From Stenotrophomonas lactitubi (lineage in GTDB: Bacteria > Pseudomonadota > Gammaproteobacteria > Xanthomonadales > Xanthomonadaceae), in NCBI RefSeq assembly GCF_002803515.1, contig NZ_PHQX01000001.1, forward strand, positions 3,162,001-3,226,000: DNA of 64,000 nucleotides, written 5' to 3'. Position numbers and translations under genes: made by a program. Position 1 is the stretch's first letter, and each line of letters begins with the position of its first letter. Positions 24,051-33,915 of the stretch are shown here, one piece after another. A model generated the notes under the pieces. That model saw only the letters and a program-made list of their open reading frames with translations, had not been told where the DNA came from and ran no database searches.

Positions 24051-25895
24051 TCAGAAGCTGCCGCTGAAGCTGGCAAACAACGTCGCGTCCTGCGCACGCT
24101 TCTGCAGGGTGGTGGCGCTCAGGCCGATGTTGCTCTGCAGGCCGAACAGTTCCATGCGCGCGCCCAGGATGGCGGTCGCATAGTTCTTGTCGAAGTCCAT
24201 GCCCGGCACGCGGTACATGCCCACGTCCGGCAGGCTCTGCACCCAGGCGCTGGCCTGCTTGGTGTCTTCGAACTCGTGGTCGTAGGTCACCTGCACGTAC
24301 GGCTTGACGGTGCCGCCGTCGAAGCGGGCCTGCCAACCGATACGGCCCACGGTGGAATCGACATCCTGCTTGCCGTAACCCAGCGCGGTGGCGAGGGTGC
24401 CGGCATCGGCGCTTTCGGTGTAACCGTCGATCTTGACCTGCTGCCAGATCACCGAGGCGATCGGGCCGTGGCGGAAACCGCCCTCGGTGCCGAACTCGTA
24501 ACCGGCGTTCAGGGCGGCGGTCAGGTTGCTGCCGTCCGGCGAGCCGCTGTGCTCACGGGTTGCCGGGCCGAGCTGGACCTTGCGGTTCACGTCATAGGAG
24601 AGCCAAGTGTAGCTGACCTGGCCATTGACCCAGATGCGGTCGCCGTACCAGCCAGCGAACAGACCGGCCGTGGTGTCCTTCTGGGTGAAGTCGCCACGGC
24701 TGTTGCCGAAGTCGGCATTCAGACGGCCAAAGCCGGCGAAGCCGCCGAAGACCATGCCGTCACGCGCCCAGTCGATACCGAACAGGCCGGCCGGGGCCAG
24801 ACCGTCGTACAGATCGGCGTGGTCATAGCGCTGCATGTCGCCGCGCACGCCGCCCCACCACGACAGGCCGTCAGCCGGGCGACCCGCCTGGTGCAGGCTG
24901 ACCTGGTCGGCACGCGAGCGGCCGATGGTCTGTGCCGAATGGCTCAGCACCTGCTGCAGGCGCGGACCTTCGAGGATCGACACCGCGTACTGGCCCAGCA
25001 GCGCATGGCCGGCGGTGGTCGGGTGCACGCCGTCGGCGAACAGATAGGCGGTGGCCGCATCCGGGCTGACGTAGCTGGTCGGGTTGCAGGTCAGGATGCT
25101 GGTGGTGGTGTCAGCAGGGTTGATCCTGCAACCGGTGTCGGTGACGTTGCGGAAGCCGTACATGGCCGGGTTGGCCGCCACTTCACGCAGCACGGTGAAG
25201 GTATCGAGCGGGATGAACTCGATGCCGGCCTGCTTCAGGCCGCCATACAGGGCCTTGTTGTAGCCAGCTGCCAGCGCGGTCGCCTGCGCGGCACCGGCCG
25301 GACCCAGCGAGCGGAACTGCGGGGCAATGCCGACGTCGGGCAGGTTGGGGACGAGCACGTACTCGGCACCGGCCTGCTTGAGGGCGCCCACCAGGGCCAC
25401 CTGGTCGGTGACAGCCGCGCCGATGATGGCCTGCGCCTGGGCCGGCGCACGCGCTGCGGCGAACAGGTCGTTGGCACCGCCCCAGACCGTGTACAAGGCA
25501 TTGGCGTCAGCCTTGCCGCCGTTGGCAGCCAGGTAGCGGGCCGTCTGGCTCTTCAACGATGGGATGGTGCCCAGGGCACTGGCCACGTCGACGCCGACAC
25601 GGGCACCGCCGACAGCGTAGTTGTCGCCGTTCTGGCCGTTGCCGTTGGCAGCGCCATTGAGGCCGTAGTAGTTGGCGACCTGCTGCGCCCACACCCAGCC
25701 CGGGTTGGTGGTGAACTGGCCAGTGACCGGGCGCACGTCGGCCGGCAGCAGCGGACGGAAGTAGCCAGCGTCGGTCAGGCTGTCGCCGAAGAAGACCGCG
25801 TGGCTGTAGGGGGATTCGCCTGCCATGGCCGGCAGCGCGGCCAGCGCGATCGCGGCCGCCATGAGGGAGCGGATCGGGCGTTTGCTGAGCAGCAT
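24051..25895 (-). CDS. estA: GDSL esterase autotransporter (EstA-like)
   Basis: 614 aa. A signal peptide ends near residue 25. The passenger domain is a GDSL/SGNH hydrolase with FFGDSLTD (catalytic Ser39), VWGGAND (block III) and DGVHPTTAGH (catalytic Asp and His). From about residue 345 the sequence becomes an autotransporter beta-barrel ending in the aromatic SFSGSF. The enzyme should be displayed on the outer membrane and hydrolyse acyl esters such as lipids. Length and layout match Pseudomonas EstA and its xanthomonad relatives. Confidence 0.93.
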   Translation of the reverse strand: MLLSKRPIRSLMAAAIALAALPAMAGESPYSHAVFFGDSLTDAGYFRPLLPADVRPVTGQFTTNPGWVWAQQVANYYGLNGAANGNGQNGDNYAVGGARVGVDVASALGTIPSLKSQTARYLAANGGKADANALYTVWGGANDLFAAARAPAQAQAIIGAAVTDQVALVGALKQAGAEYVLVPNLPDVGIAPQFRSLGPAGAAQATALAAGYNKALYGGLKQAGIEFIPLDTFTVLREVAANPAMYGFRNVTDTGCRINPADTTTSILTCNPTSYVSPDAATAYLFADGVHPTTAGHALLGQYAVSILEGPRLQQVLSHSAQTIGRSRADQVSLHQAGRPADGLSWWGGVRGDMQRYDHADLYDGLAPAGLFGIDWARDGMVFGGFAGFGRLNADFGNSRGDFTQKDTTAGLFAGWYGDRIWVNGQVSYTWLSYDVNRKVQLGPATREHSGSPDGSNLTAALNAGYEFGTEGGFRHGPIASVIWQQVKIDGYTESADAGTLATALGYGKQDVDSTVGRIGWQARFDGGTVKPYVQVTYDHEFEDTKQASAWVQSLPDVGMYRVPGMDFDKNYATAILGARMELFGLQSNIGLSATTLQKRAQDATLFASFSGSF

Positions 25896-26101
25896 GTAAA
25901 AACTCCTGTGGGGATATCGTTGAGGATCCGACGCACGTACGCCGGCGCACGGTGAATGGTTTCACTGCGCCGCCAATTGCTCACGCTGCGCCGCCGCATG
26001 GATTGTCGCCCGAGCCAGGCCTGGTGGGCTTTGCCGGTGCGGGCGTAGCGCGCAACTTGCAACGGTTCCGATGCGAACCGGCGATCAGCGACAATGGCCG
26101 C

Positions 26102-26302
26102 ATGAACATCCAGCTCAATGGCGAACCCCGCACCCTGCCCGCTTCGGCGACCCTCCTGGACCTGCTCGCGGCCGAGCAGCTGCTGCAACGCCGGGTGGCG
26201 GTGGAGGTCAACGGCGAGATCGTCAGCCGCAGCCGTCATGCCGAGCATGTACTGGCCGAGGGCGATGTGGTGGAGATCGTGCATGCGCTTGGCGGTGGTT
26301 GA
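26102..26302 (+). CDS. thiS: Sulfur carrier protein ThiS
   Basis: 66 aa with the ubiquitin-like fold pattern MNIQLNGEPRTLP...VAVEVNGEIVSR and the terminal Gly-Gly (HALGGG) that is thiocarboxylated for thiamine thiazole synthesis. ThiG, its partner, is encoded just downstream. The start at 26102 follows the family length. Confidence 0.93.
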   Translation: MNIQLNGEPRTLPASATLLDLLAAEQLLQRRVAVEVNGEIVSRSRHAEHVLAEGDVVEIVHALGGG

Positions 26303-26324
26303 AGCAAGGCCCGTGCCTTGCGCT

Positions 26325-26348
26325 CGCCGGGCATGGCCCGGCGCTACC
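26325..26348. repeat. SMAG (GTAG) palindrome
   Basis: CGCCGGGCATGGCCCGGCGCTACC, the reverse complement of the GGTAGCGCCGGGCCATGCCCGGCG form. It lies between thiS and thiG and could form a transcript hairpin. Confidence 0.8.
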
Positions 26349-26417
26349 AGCGAGAAATGACCCTCGCCCCCGCATCCGCGTGACCCCATCTTCAGGCGGA
26401 TAAGCGATAATCGCGCC

Positions 26418-27212
26418 ATGAACGCTCATGTCTCCCCCGATTCGCTGGTGATCGCCGGCAAGACCTACAGCTCGCGGCTGCTCACCGGCACCGGCAAGTT
26501 CAAGGATCTGGAAGAAACCCGCCTGGCCACCGAGGCCGCAGGCGCCCGGATCGTCACCGTGGCCATCCGCCGCACCAACATCGGCCAGAACCCGGGCGAA
26601 CCGAATCTGCTCGACGTGCTGCCGCCGGACCGTTACACCATCCTGCCCAATACCGCCGGCTGCTACACCGCCGAGGATGCCGTGCGCACCTGCCGCCTGG
26701 CCCGTGAACTGCTGGACGGCCACAACCTGACCAAGCTGGAAGTGCTGGGCGACCAGAAGTCGCTGTACCCGGACGTGGTGCAGACCCTCAAGGCCGCCGA
26801 ACAGCTGGTCAAGGACGGTTTCGAGGTGATGGTCTATACCTCCGACGACCCGATCCTGGCCAAGCGCCTGGAAGAGATCGGCTGCGCTGCGGTGATGCCG
26901 CTGGCCGCGCCGATCGGCTCGGGCCTGGGCATCCAGAACAAGTACAACCTGCTGCAGATCATCGAAGACGCCAAGGTGCCGATCATCGTCGACGCCGGCG
27001 TGGGCACCGCTTCGGACGCGGCGATCGCGATGGAGCTGGGCTGCGACGGCGTGCTGATGAACACCGCCATCGCCGGTGCGCGCCACCCGGTGCTGATGGC
27101 CAGCGCGATGCGCAAGGCCGTGGAAGCAGGCCGCGAGGCATACCTGGCCGGCCGCATTCCGCGCAAGCGCTACGCCAGTGCGTCCTCGCCGATCGATGGG
27201 TTGATCGGCTGA
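26418..27212 (+). CDS. thiG: Thiazole synthase ThiG
   Basis: 264 aa, a TIM-barrel enzyme that forms the thiazole phosphate of thiamine from deoxyxylulose phosphate, the ThiS thiocarboxylate and dehydroglycine. Visible motifs are SRLLTGTGK near the start, the Schiff-base lysine region [20 protein letters not shown] and [11 protein letters not shown]. It overlaps trmB by one base. Confidence 0.95.
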   Translation: MNAHVSPDSLVIAGKTYSSRLLTGTGKFKDLEETRLATEAAGARIVTVAIRRTNIGQNPGEPNLLDVLPPDRYTILPNTAGCYTAEDAVRTCRLARELLDGHNLTKLEVLGDQKSLYPDVVQTLKAAEQLVKDGFEVMVYTSDDPILAKRLEEIGCAAVMPLAAPIGSGLGIQNKYNLLQIIEDAKVPIIVDAGVGTASDAAIAMELGCDGVLMNTAIAGARHPVLMASAMRKAVEAGREAYLAGRIPRKRYASASSPIDGLIG

Positions 27213-27946
27213 TGACCAATCCATTCGACAGCGCCGGTTCGAAGGCGCCGCCCAAGCCGTTCACGGTCAACGAAGGCCGCCGTGAAGTGCGCAGCTTCGT
27301 GCTGCGCCAAGGTCGTTTCACCCCCGCCCAGCAGCGCGCGTTCGACGAGCGCTGGCCGCGTTTCGGCCTGGATTTCAGCGGTGAACCGCGTGATCTGGAT
27401 GCCACCTTCGGCCGCGATGCACGCAAGGTGCTGGAAATCGGCTTCGGCAACGGTGCCGCGCTGCGCTTTGCCGCACAGCACGACCCCAGCCGCGACTACA
27501 TCGGCCTGGAAGTGCACGCGCCCGGCGTCGGCCGCCTGCTGAACGCGCTGGCCGACGACAACGCCGACCACGTGCGCCTGTACCACCACGACGCGGTGGA
27601 AGTGCTGGAGAAGGAAATCGCCGATGGCGCGCTGGACGAAGTGCGCATCTATTTCCCCGACCCGTGGCACAAGAAGCGCCACAACAAGCGTCGCCTGATC
27701 CAGCCGGGCTTTGCCGAGCTGCTGGTGCGCAAGCTGCGCTCCGGTGGCCGTCTGCACTGCGCCACCGACTGGGAAGATTACGCCGAGCAGATGTGGGACG
27801 TGCTGGATGCCACCCCCGGCCTGGTCAACCGTGCCGGCCCGCGTGGCAGCGTGCCGCGCCCGGACTGGCGCCCGCAGACCCACTTCGAGACCCGCGGCCA
27901 GAAGCTCGGCCATGGTGTCTGGGACCTGTTGTACGACCGCACCTGA
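27212..27946 (+). CDS. trmB: tRNA (guanine-N7-)-methyltransferase TrmB
   Basis: 244 aa. It makes m7G46 in tRNA with SAM. The SAM site [10 protein letters not shown], the family motif [14 protein letters not shown] and the closing [17 protein letters not shown] region are all present. The start codon overlaps the thiG stop (TGATG), so the genes are coupled although the functions differ. Confidence 0.95.
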   Translation: MTNPFDSAGSKAPPKPFTVNEGRREVRSFVLRQGRFTPAQQRAFDERWPRFGLDFSGEPRDLDATFGRDARKVLEIGFGNGAALRFAAQHDPSRDYIGLEVHAPGVGRLLNALADDNADHVRLYHHDAVEVLEKEIADGALDEVRIYFPDPWHKKRHNKRRLIQPGFAELLVRKLRSGGRLHCATDWEDYAEQMWDVLDATPGLVNRAGPRGSVPRPDWRPQTHFETRGQKLGHGVWDLLYDRT

Positions 27947-27973
27947 TGAACGCCTGAGGACGCCGCGCCCCAC

Positions 27974-29821
27974 ATGGATACCGCGCTGACGCTGACCACT
28001 GACATGAAGCTCGTGCTCGGGCTGGTCGGCTTCACAATGGCGATGTTCCTGTTCGAGCGCATCCGCGCCGACGTGGTCGCGTTGGTGGTGCTGGTGGTGC
28101 TGGGCGTGACCGGCCTGATCGCGCCGGAGGAGATCTTCGGCGGTTTCTCCGGCAACGCGGTGATGAGCATCATCGCCACCACCATCCTCGGCGCCGGCCT
28201 GGACCGCACCGGCGCGTTGAACCGCCTTGCGGCCTGGCTGCTGCGGCGAGGCCACGGTGTGGAGCAGCGGCTGCTGATGATGACCACGGCCATCGCCGGC
28301 CTGAACTCGTCCTTCATGCAGAACCCATCGGTGATGGCGCTGTACCTGCCGGTCGCCTCGCGCCTGGCCGCGCGCACCGGGCTGACCATGCAGCGCCTGC
28401 TGCTGCCGATCTCGGCGGCGATCGTGATGGGCGGCGCGCTGACCATGGTCGGCAACTCGCCGCTGATCCTGCTGAACGATCTGCTGGCCTCGGCCAACAA
28501 CAACCTGCCCTCCGGCCTGGCCACCATCGAGCCGCTGCGCATGTTCGCGCCGCTGCCGATCGGCATCGCCCTGCTGATCGCCTCGCTGCTGTATTTCCGC
28601 TATTACGGCGACCGCAAGCTGGTGGAAGAGGAAAGCCTGGTCAACGACGGCACCACGCCGGCCCGCACCGAGAGCTACTTCGCCAAGACCTACGGCATCG
28701 AAGGCGATGTGTTCGAACTGGTGGTCACCGCCGAGAGTCCGCTGGTCGGCATGACCCTGGGCGAAGCGGAGAACCTGCATGACGCGCCGCTGCTGCTGGC
28801 ACTGAAGACCGGCAATGACACCCGCCTGGCGCCGCCGGCAGAAATGCGCATATGGGTGGGCAGCGTGCTGGGGGCGATGGGCCCGCGCGAGCAGATCCAC
28901 GATTTCGCGCAGAACCAGTTCCTGCGCATGTCCTCGCGCCTGAAACACCTGGGTGACCTGTTCAATCCCAGCCGCGCCGGCATTTCCGAAGCGGTGGTGC
29001 CGCCGACGTCGAACGTGATCGGCAAGAGCGCGGCCGACCTGCGCCTGCGCAAGGAACGCGGCATCAGCCTGCTGGCGATCAACCGCGACAAGCAGGTGAT
29101 CCGCGAGGATGTGCGCGATGTGCAGCTGCGCGCCGGCGACATGCTGGTCTTCCACAGCATCTGGACCGATCTGGCGCAGGCCGCCAAGAGCCGCGACTTC
29201 GTGGTGGTCACCGACTACCCGACCGGCGAGCAGCGCCCGCACAAGTTCAAGATCGCCATGGCGATCTTCGCCCTGACCATCCTGATCGCGCTGACCAGCA
29301 AGCTGCCGGTGGCGCTGACCCTGATGACCGGCGTGGCCGGGATGCTGTTGACCGGCGTGCTGCGCATGGACGAGGCCTATGCCTCGATCAACTGGAAGAC
29401 GGTGTTCATGATGGCCGGGCTGATTCCGCTTGGCTGGGCGATGGATTCCAGCGGCGCCGCGGCGTGGGTGGCCGGCCATACCATCGACAAGCTGCCCACG
29501 GGTATTCCGATCTGGGTGCTGGAGCTGGCGCTGGCCCTGCTGACCACGGTGTTCTCGCTGGTGATCAGCCATGTCGGGGCGACCATCGTGATGGTGCCGA
29601 TCGCGGTAAACCTGGCGCTGGCGGCAGGCGGTAATCCCACGGCCTTCGCGCTGATCGTGGCGCTGTCGGCGTCCAATAACCTGATGACGGCGTCGAACCC
29701 GGTGATTTCGATGATCACCGGCCCGGCCAACTACACCCCGCGCGAGATGTGGCGGGTTGGCGGCCCGCTGTCGCTGATCTATACGTGCGTGGTGGTGGTG
29801 ATGATCAACCTGATGTTCTGA
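27974..29821 (+). CDS. SLC13-family permease with RCK_C domains
   Basis: 615 aa. Hydrophobic N-terminal and C-terminal halves with about 10-12 membrane segments frame two central soluble TrkA-C/RCK_C domains (about residues 225-390, including VTAESPLVGMTLGEAE and LRLRKERGISLLAINRDKQ). This layout fits the divalent anion:Na+ symporter group often listed as sulfate, dicarboxylate or citrate permeases. The substrate cannot be told from the sequence. It lies 27 bp downstream of trmB on the same strand. Confidence 0.9.
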   Translation: MDTALTLTTDMKLVLGLVGFTMAMFLFERIRADVVALVVLVVLGVTGLIAPEEIFGGFSGNAVMSIIATTILGAGLDRTGALNRLAAWLLRRGHGVEQRLLMMTTAIAGLNSSFMQNPSVMALYLPVASRLAARTGLTMQRLLLPISAAIVMGGALTMVGNSPLILLNDLLASANNNLPSGLATIEPLRMFAPLPIGIALLIASLLYFRYYGDRKLVEEESLVNDGTTPARTESYFAKTYGIEGDVFELVVTAESPLVGMTLGEAENLHDAPLLLALKTGNDTRLAPPAEMRIWVGSVLGAMGPREQIHDFAQNQFLRMSSRLKHLGDLFNPSRAGISEAVVPPTSNVIGKSAADLRLRKERGISLLAINRDKQVIREDVRDVQLRAGDMLVFHSIWTDLAQAAKSRDFVVVTDYPTGEQRPHKFKIAMAIFALTILIALTSKLPVALTLMTGVAGMLLTGVLRMDEAYASINWKTVFMMAGLIPLGWAMDSSGAAAWVAGHTIDKLPTGIPIWVLELALALLTTVFSLVISHVGATIVMVPIAVNLALAAGGNPTAFALIVALSASNNLMTASNPVISMITGPANYTPREMWRVGGPLSLIYTCVVVVMINLMF

Positions 29822-29835
29822 GGGTGGGGGTTTGT

Positions 29836-30075
29836 TGGCAGGGCTGCGCCCTGCACCCGCAGAGGCAACGGCAACGGCAACAGCCGGAGCAACAGCAAAA
29901 GCTGGCTATCCGTGGGATGGCGGGGTGGGCCCGGTGGCGGGGGACGCCGCAAGTACGTCCCTGTAGGCTTGGCCGTGGCATCCATGCCGCGGACACCCCC
30001 GCAACCGGACCCACCCCGCCTTCGACAAATCGCCGCAATCTGCAGTAGATCCACGCCATGCGTGGATGGATCTCT
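29836..30075. repeat. Hairpin repeat of the large intergenic family, copy A
   Basis: GGCAGGGCTGCGCCCTGC lead-in, a short (GGCAAC)n run, then a long inverted repeat with outer arms GGCGGGGTGGGCCCGG and CCGGACCCACCCCGCC around the conserved TACGTCCCTGTAGGCT segment. A further small hairpin (ATCCACGCCATGCGTGGAT) closes it. The space between the permease and the Rieske gene holds nothing else. Confidence 0.75.
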
Positions 30076-30148
30076 GGATACCTGTTGATCTATTGGGTGC
30101 GGACTGTTGGCTTGGTGGGTGCGGACCGTTGGTCCGCACACCGATGCA

Positions 30149-30484
30149 TCAGGCCAGGTAGACCTGCCCGTCGCGGACGTCCACCGGCACGGCGCGCAGG
30201 CGGTCGCCCTTGCAGGGGCCGGCGATGCAGTCGCCGCTGTCCAGCGCGAACGAGGCGCCGTGGGCGGCGCAGACCAGGTGGCCTTCGCGGCTCTTCAGGA
30301 ACTGGCCCGGTGCCCAGTCCAGGCGGCGGCCCGCGTGCGGGCAGATGTTCAGGAACGCGCGCACCTGCTCACCGTCGCGGTACAGCAGCAGCGACTCGGC
30401 ATCGCCATCGACCACCGCTTCAACCTCGGCAAACGCACCATCGGCAATGGCATCAAGGGTGATCAGGGCGACAGCGGCAGTCAT
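30149..30484 (-). CDS. Rieske 2Fe-2S protein
   Basis: 111 aa. The cluster ligands are visible in CPHAGRRL and CAAHGASF (C-x-H and C-x2-H). It resembles the small ferredoxin subunits of dioxygenases and NirD-like proteins, but stands alone here. The start at 30484 is chosen by length; an upstream start at 30511 is possible. Confidence 0.88.
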   Translation of the reverse strand: MTAAVALITLDAIADGAFAEVEAVVDGDAESLLLYRDGEQVRAFLNICPHAGRRLDWAPGQFLKSREGHLVCAAHGASFALDSGDCIAGPCKGDRLRAVPVDVRDGQVYLA

Positions 30485-30662
30485 GGCGAAGGCTCGGACG
30501 GAATCGCGCATTGTCGCATGCCTGGTCATGTGACTAGCTGCGACATGAACACAAGTCATTGATCCGTAATAAGCCAAGGCTATATTTAACGAGTTTTTCA
30601 CTCAATGACAGTGGCAGCTGCCGATACTCATGGCTCGCTGATTTCCAGCCTATCGAGCCACC

Positions 30663-30944
30663 ATGTTCAATCGCGATTTCGCCTTCAACCAGTTCCGCAC
30701 CCTGTTTGCCCCGCGCAAGCCGCGCCATCCGCTGGTGCGCGTTGCCGTGGGCCTGCTCGGCCTGGCGATCCTGGCCGCGATGGTGTTCATCGGCGTATTC
30801 GTCGGTGCGGCCATGATCCTGGTGGGCCTGGCGTGGAAGCTGCTGGCTTCGCGCAAGCCCGGCCCGAGCCGCCCGGCCGACCCGAACGTGGTCGAGGGCG
30901 AGTACCACGTGGTGCGCAAGTCGGCGCTGCCGGCCTCGCGCTGA
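30663..30944 (+). CDS. Small inner-membrane protein
   Basis: 93 aa. One or two membrane segments (about residues 25-58, VRVAVGLLGLAILAAMVFIG and VGAAMILVGLAWKLL), a basic N-terminus and a charged soluble tail (ADPNVVEGEYHVVRK). Probably a conserved xanthomonad protein; function unknown. It lies upstream of the FAH hydrolase on the same strand. Confidence 0.7.
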   Translation: MFNRDFAFNQFRTLFAPRKPRHPLVRVAVGLLGLAILAAMVFIGVFVGAAMILVGLAWKLLASRKPGPSRPADPNVVEGEYHVVRKSALPASR

Positions 30945-31014
30945 TCGACGCTGCCCGCTGACGGCGGGCCTTGCTGCGTTCTAGACTGCGGGCACTCCCT
31001 TCCTGGATGCCCGC

Positions 31015-31731
31015 ATGTCCGATGTCTCCGATGTGATCCCTGCTGCAGCCACGCCGCGTGTACCGGTCGTTGGCGGCGGCAGTTTTCCCGTGCACCGCAT
31101 TTACTGTGTCGGCCGCAACTTCGCCGACCATGCGCGTGAGATGGGTGCTGCCGTGCCTGCAGCCGACGATCGCGGCCGCCCGATGTTCTTCACCAAGCCG
31201 GCCGACGCCATCGTGGTCGGCCACGATGATGTGATCCCCTACCCGCCTGCCACCAGCAACCTGCACCACGAGGTGGAACTGGTGGTGGCGATCGGCCGTG
31301 ACGCACCCGCCGGCGAGCTGGCCGTGGCCGATGCCGAGGCACTGGTGTATGGCTATGCCGTGGGCCTGGACCTGACCCGCCGCGATCTGCAGGCCGCCGC
31401 CAAGGAAAAGGGCCACCCGTGGGATTCGGCCAAGGGCTTCGATGCCTCCGCGCCGATCAGCGAGATCGTGCATGCCGGTGAAGTCGGTGACCTGGCTGCG
31501 CTCAACCTGTCGTTGGAGATCAACGGCGAAGTACGCCAGCAGTCCCTGCTCGATCAGATGATCTGGAACGTGCCGGAGATCCTGCACGAGCTGTCCAAGC
31601 TGTGGCAGCTGCGTGCCGGCGACCTGGTGTTCATGGGCACGCCGTCCGGCGTGGCCGCGCTGAAGCCCGGCGACCGTTTCAGCGCACGCCTTGAGAACGT
31701 GGCCGAGCGCCACGGCGTGATCGCCGGCTGA
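31015..31731 (+). CDS. Fumarylacetoacetate hydrolase-family protein
   Basis: 238 aa. The FAH fold is shown by [19 protein letters not shown], the metal-binding [11 protein letters not shown] (E-x-E), [12 protein letters not shown] and FMGTPSGVA. Relatives act as acylpyruvate hydrolases or oxaloacetate decarboxylases (YcgM/FAHD1 group); the length fits that group. Confidence 0.9.
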   Translation: MSDVSDVIPAAATPRVPVVGGGSFPVHRIYCVGRNFADHAREMGAAVPAADDRGRPMFFTKPADAIVVGHDDVIPYPPATSNLHHEVELVVAIGRDAPAGELAVADAEALVYGYAVGLDLTRRDLQAAAKEKGHPWDSAKGFDASAPISEIVHAGEVGDLAALNLSLEINGEVRQQSLLDQMIWNVPEILHELSKLWQLRAGDLVFMGTPSGVAALKPGDRFSARLENVAERHGVIAG

Positions 31732-31787
31732 CATCACCTGCGCTACCCTGCGCGCTGTCCCCCCTCGCCCTCAGGAGAAAAACAACA

Positions 31788-32192
31788 ATGGGAATGCTCA
31801 CCGAGTTCAAGGAATTCGCGATGCGCGGCAACGTCATCGACCTCGCCGTCGGCGTGGTCATCGGCGCGGCCTTCGGCAAGATCGTCACCGCGCTGGTGGA
31901 GAAGATCATCATGCCGCCGCTGGGCATGCTGATCGGCAAGGTCGATTTCTCGCAGCTTGCGTGGACGCTGTCGCCGGCCAGCATCGGTGCCGATGGCAAG
32001 GAAATCCCGGCGGTGGTGATCGGCTACGGTGATTTCATCAACACGCTGATCCAGTTCGTGATCGTGGCCTTCGCCATCTTCCTGGTGATCAAGGTGATCA
32101 ACCGCCTGTCGCGCAAGAAGGAAGCGGCACCGGCAGCGCCGGCCGAGGAAGTTCTGCTGCTGCGCGAGATCCGCGACAACCTGAAGAAATAA
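31788..32192 (+). CDS. mscL: Large-conductance mechanosensitive channel MscL
   Basis: 134 aa. The N-terminal amphipathic helix ([18 protein letters not shown]), the first membrane helix [13 protein letters not shown], and the second [16 protein letters not shown] all match the family. It opens under hypo-osmotic stress to release solutes. A SMAG repeat pair and a terminator follow. Confidence 0.96.
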   Translation: MGMLTEFKEFAMRGNVIDLAVGVVIGAAFGKIVTALVEKIIMPPLGMLIGKVDFSQLAWTLSPASIGADGKEIPAVVIGYGDFINTLIQFVIVAFAIFLVIKVINRLSRKKEAAPAAPAEEVLLLREIRDNLKK

Positions 32193-32195
32193 GGT

Positions 32196-32266
32196 GGTAG
32201 CGCCGGGCCATGCCCGGCGGAACGCCATCTTGCCGCTGCGCTCGCCGGGCATGGCCCGGCGCTACC
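32196..32266. repeat. Inverted pair of SMAG palindromes
   Basis: GGTAGCGCCGGGCCATGCCCGGCGG (32196-32220) and its inverse (32243-32266) in the mscL 3' region. Together they can form a larger hairpin. Confidence 0.85.
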
Positions 32267-32278
32267 GCAGAGGCATGC

Positions 32279-32304
32279 GAAAGCCCCGCTCCGGCGGGGC
32301 TTTC
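32279..32304 (+). terminator. Terminator downstream of mscL
   Basis: 11-bp stem GAAAGCCCCGC/GCGGGGCTTTC with a 4-nt loop. The T run is short but the stem is strong. Confidence 0.75.
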
Positions 32305-32416
32305 GCTTTGCTGCATCTGGCGGAAAACAGCATCCGCAGCGGCCATGACCTCCCGCCCATGCGCGGCGCTGAACGACTGTTAAGCTCCAAGGCTTACACC
32401 CTTCCCGGAGCTGTCC

Positions 32417-33838
32417 ATGCGTCGCCGCGTCCTTGCCATCGCATCCTCCCTCGCCCTGCTGGCCGCGCCGGCCTTCGCGGCGCCGCATGCCACCACCCTG
32501 CCGCCGGCCTCGCTGGCTACCGCCGCACAGCTGCGCGACCAGGCGCTGGCCGACGACACCGGCTGGAAGGTGGTCGAATCGCTGACCACCGAGATCGGCC
32601 CGCGCATCGCCGGCAGCGAGGCCGACGCGCGTGCCGTGGCCTGGGCCGAAGCCAAGTTCAAGGCACTGGGCTTTGACAAGGTGTGGAAGGAACCGGTGAC
32701 CTTCCCGAAGTGGGAGCGCCGTAGTGAACACGCTGCGGTGACCGGCAGGAACCCGCAGCCGCTGCAGATCACTGCGCTGGGTGGCAGCCCGGGCGGTACG
32801 GTGGAAGCCGAGGTGGTGCGCTTCGCCGATCTGGCTGCGCTGCAGGCCGCACCGGCCGGTTCGCTGAAGGGCAAGATCGCCTTCGTCGATTACCAGATGC
32901 TGCCGTTCCGCGATGGCCGCGACTATGGCCGTGGCGGCGCGATCCGCAGCAAGGGCCCGTCCGAGGCCATCCGCAAGGGCGCGGTCGGCTTCCTGATGCG
33001 TTCGGCCGGTACTGATTCGCACCGTGTGCCGCACACCGGCATCACCCGCTTCGATGACGGCCTGACCCCGGTGCCGTCGGCGGCGCTGTCGGTACCCGAC
33101 GCCGACCAGCTGGCCCGCCTGCTTGCGCGTGGCGCGACCACGGTGAAAGTGGCGCTGGACTGTGGCTGGGATGGCACCGCGACCTCGTACAACGTGATCG
33201 GTGAGATCACCGGCCGCACGCTGCCGAAGGAAGTAGTCGTCATCGGCGGACATCTGGATTCATGGGACCTGGGCACCGGCGCGGTCGATGACGGTGCGGG
33301 CGTGGGCATCACCATGGCCGCCGGTCATCTGATCGGCCAGCTCAAGCAGGCACCGAAGCGCACCATCCGCGTGATCGCCTTCGCCAACGAAGAACAGGGT
33401 CTGTATGGCGGCAAGGCCTACGCGGAGGCACACGCCAAGGACGTGGCCCTGCACCAGCTGGCCGCCGAGAGCGATTTCGGTGCTGGACGCATCTACGCCT
33501 TCAACACCGGTTCGCCGAACCCGGAAGGCTCGCGCGAGGCAACGAAGCAGATTGCCGAGGTGATGAAGCCGCTGGGCATCGAGTACCAGGCCGACAAGGG
33601 TGGCCCGGGCCCGGACGTCGGCCCGCTGGCGGCCAAGGGCGGTGCATGGGCGTGGCTGGCGCAGGATGGCTCGGACTACTTCCACCTGCACCACACCGCC
33701 GACGACACGCTCGACAAGATCGACCCGAAGGCGCTGGCGCAGAACGTGGCGGCCTACACCGTGTTTGCCTACCTGGCCGCCGAAGCCGATGGCAGTTTCG
33801 GCAGTGAAGCGAAGGCCACCACGCCGCCGAACGAGTGA
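32417..33838 (+). CDS. Secreted M28-family zinc peptidase
   Basis: 473 aa with a signal peptide ending near residue 21 (AFA). The metal site shows GGHLDSWDLGTGAVDDGAG (His, Asp), FANEEQGLYGG (Glu-Glu) and the late YFHLHHTADD (His), which fits an M28 aminopeptidase or carboxypeptidase Q. A PA-like insert occupies about residues 130-240. Likely periplasmic or secreted. Confidence 0.9.
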   Translation: MRRRVLAIASSLALLAAPAFAAPHATTLPPASLATAAQLRDQALADDTGWKVVESLTTEIGPRIAGSEADARAVAWAEAKFKALGFDKVWKEPVTFPKWERRSEHAAVTGRNPQPLQITALGGSPGGTVEAEVVRFADLAALQAAPAGSLKGKIAFVDYQMLPFRDGRDYGRGGAIRSKGPSEAIRKGAVGFLMRSAGTDSHRVPHTGITRFDDGLTPVPSAALSVPDADQLARLLARGATTVKVALDCGWDGTATSYNVIGEITGRTLPKEVVVIGGHLDSWDLGTGAVDDGAGVGITMAAGHLIGQLKQAPKRTIRVIAFANEEQGLYGGKAYAEAHAKDVALHQLAAESDFGAGRIYAFNTGSPNPEGSREATKQIAEVMKPLGIEYQADKGGPGPDVGPLAAKGGAWAWLAQDGSDYFHLHHTADDTLDKIDPKALAQNVAAYTVFAYLAAEADGSFGSEAKATTPPNE

Positions 33839-33876
33839 AGCCGCATCCACGCATGACGTGGATCAACGCTTGACCA

Positions 33877-33904
33877 GGTAGCGCCGGGCCATCCCGGCGC
33901 TACC
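33877..33904. repeat. SMAG palindrome, perfect hairpin
   Basis: GGTAGCGCCGGG-CCAT-CCCGGCGCTACC. 12-bp perfect arms lying between two convergent genes, so it could serve as a two-way terminator-like hairpin. Confidence 0.85.
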
Positions 33905-33915
33905 TGCCAGGACAC

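Noticed and set aside
23946..25955. 669-codon plus-strand frame over the esterase gene
   Set aside because: Antisense shadow of estA, caused by high GC; the esterase has catalytic motifs and a signal peptide.
27170..29572. 800-codon minus-strand frame
   Set aside because: Antisense shadow of trmB and the permease; His/Gln/Arg-rich composition without motifs.
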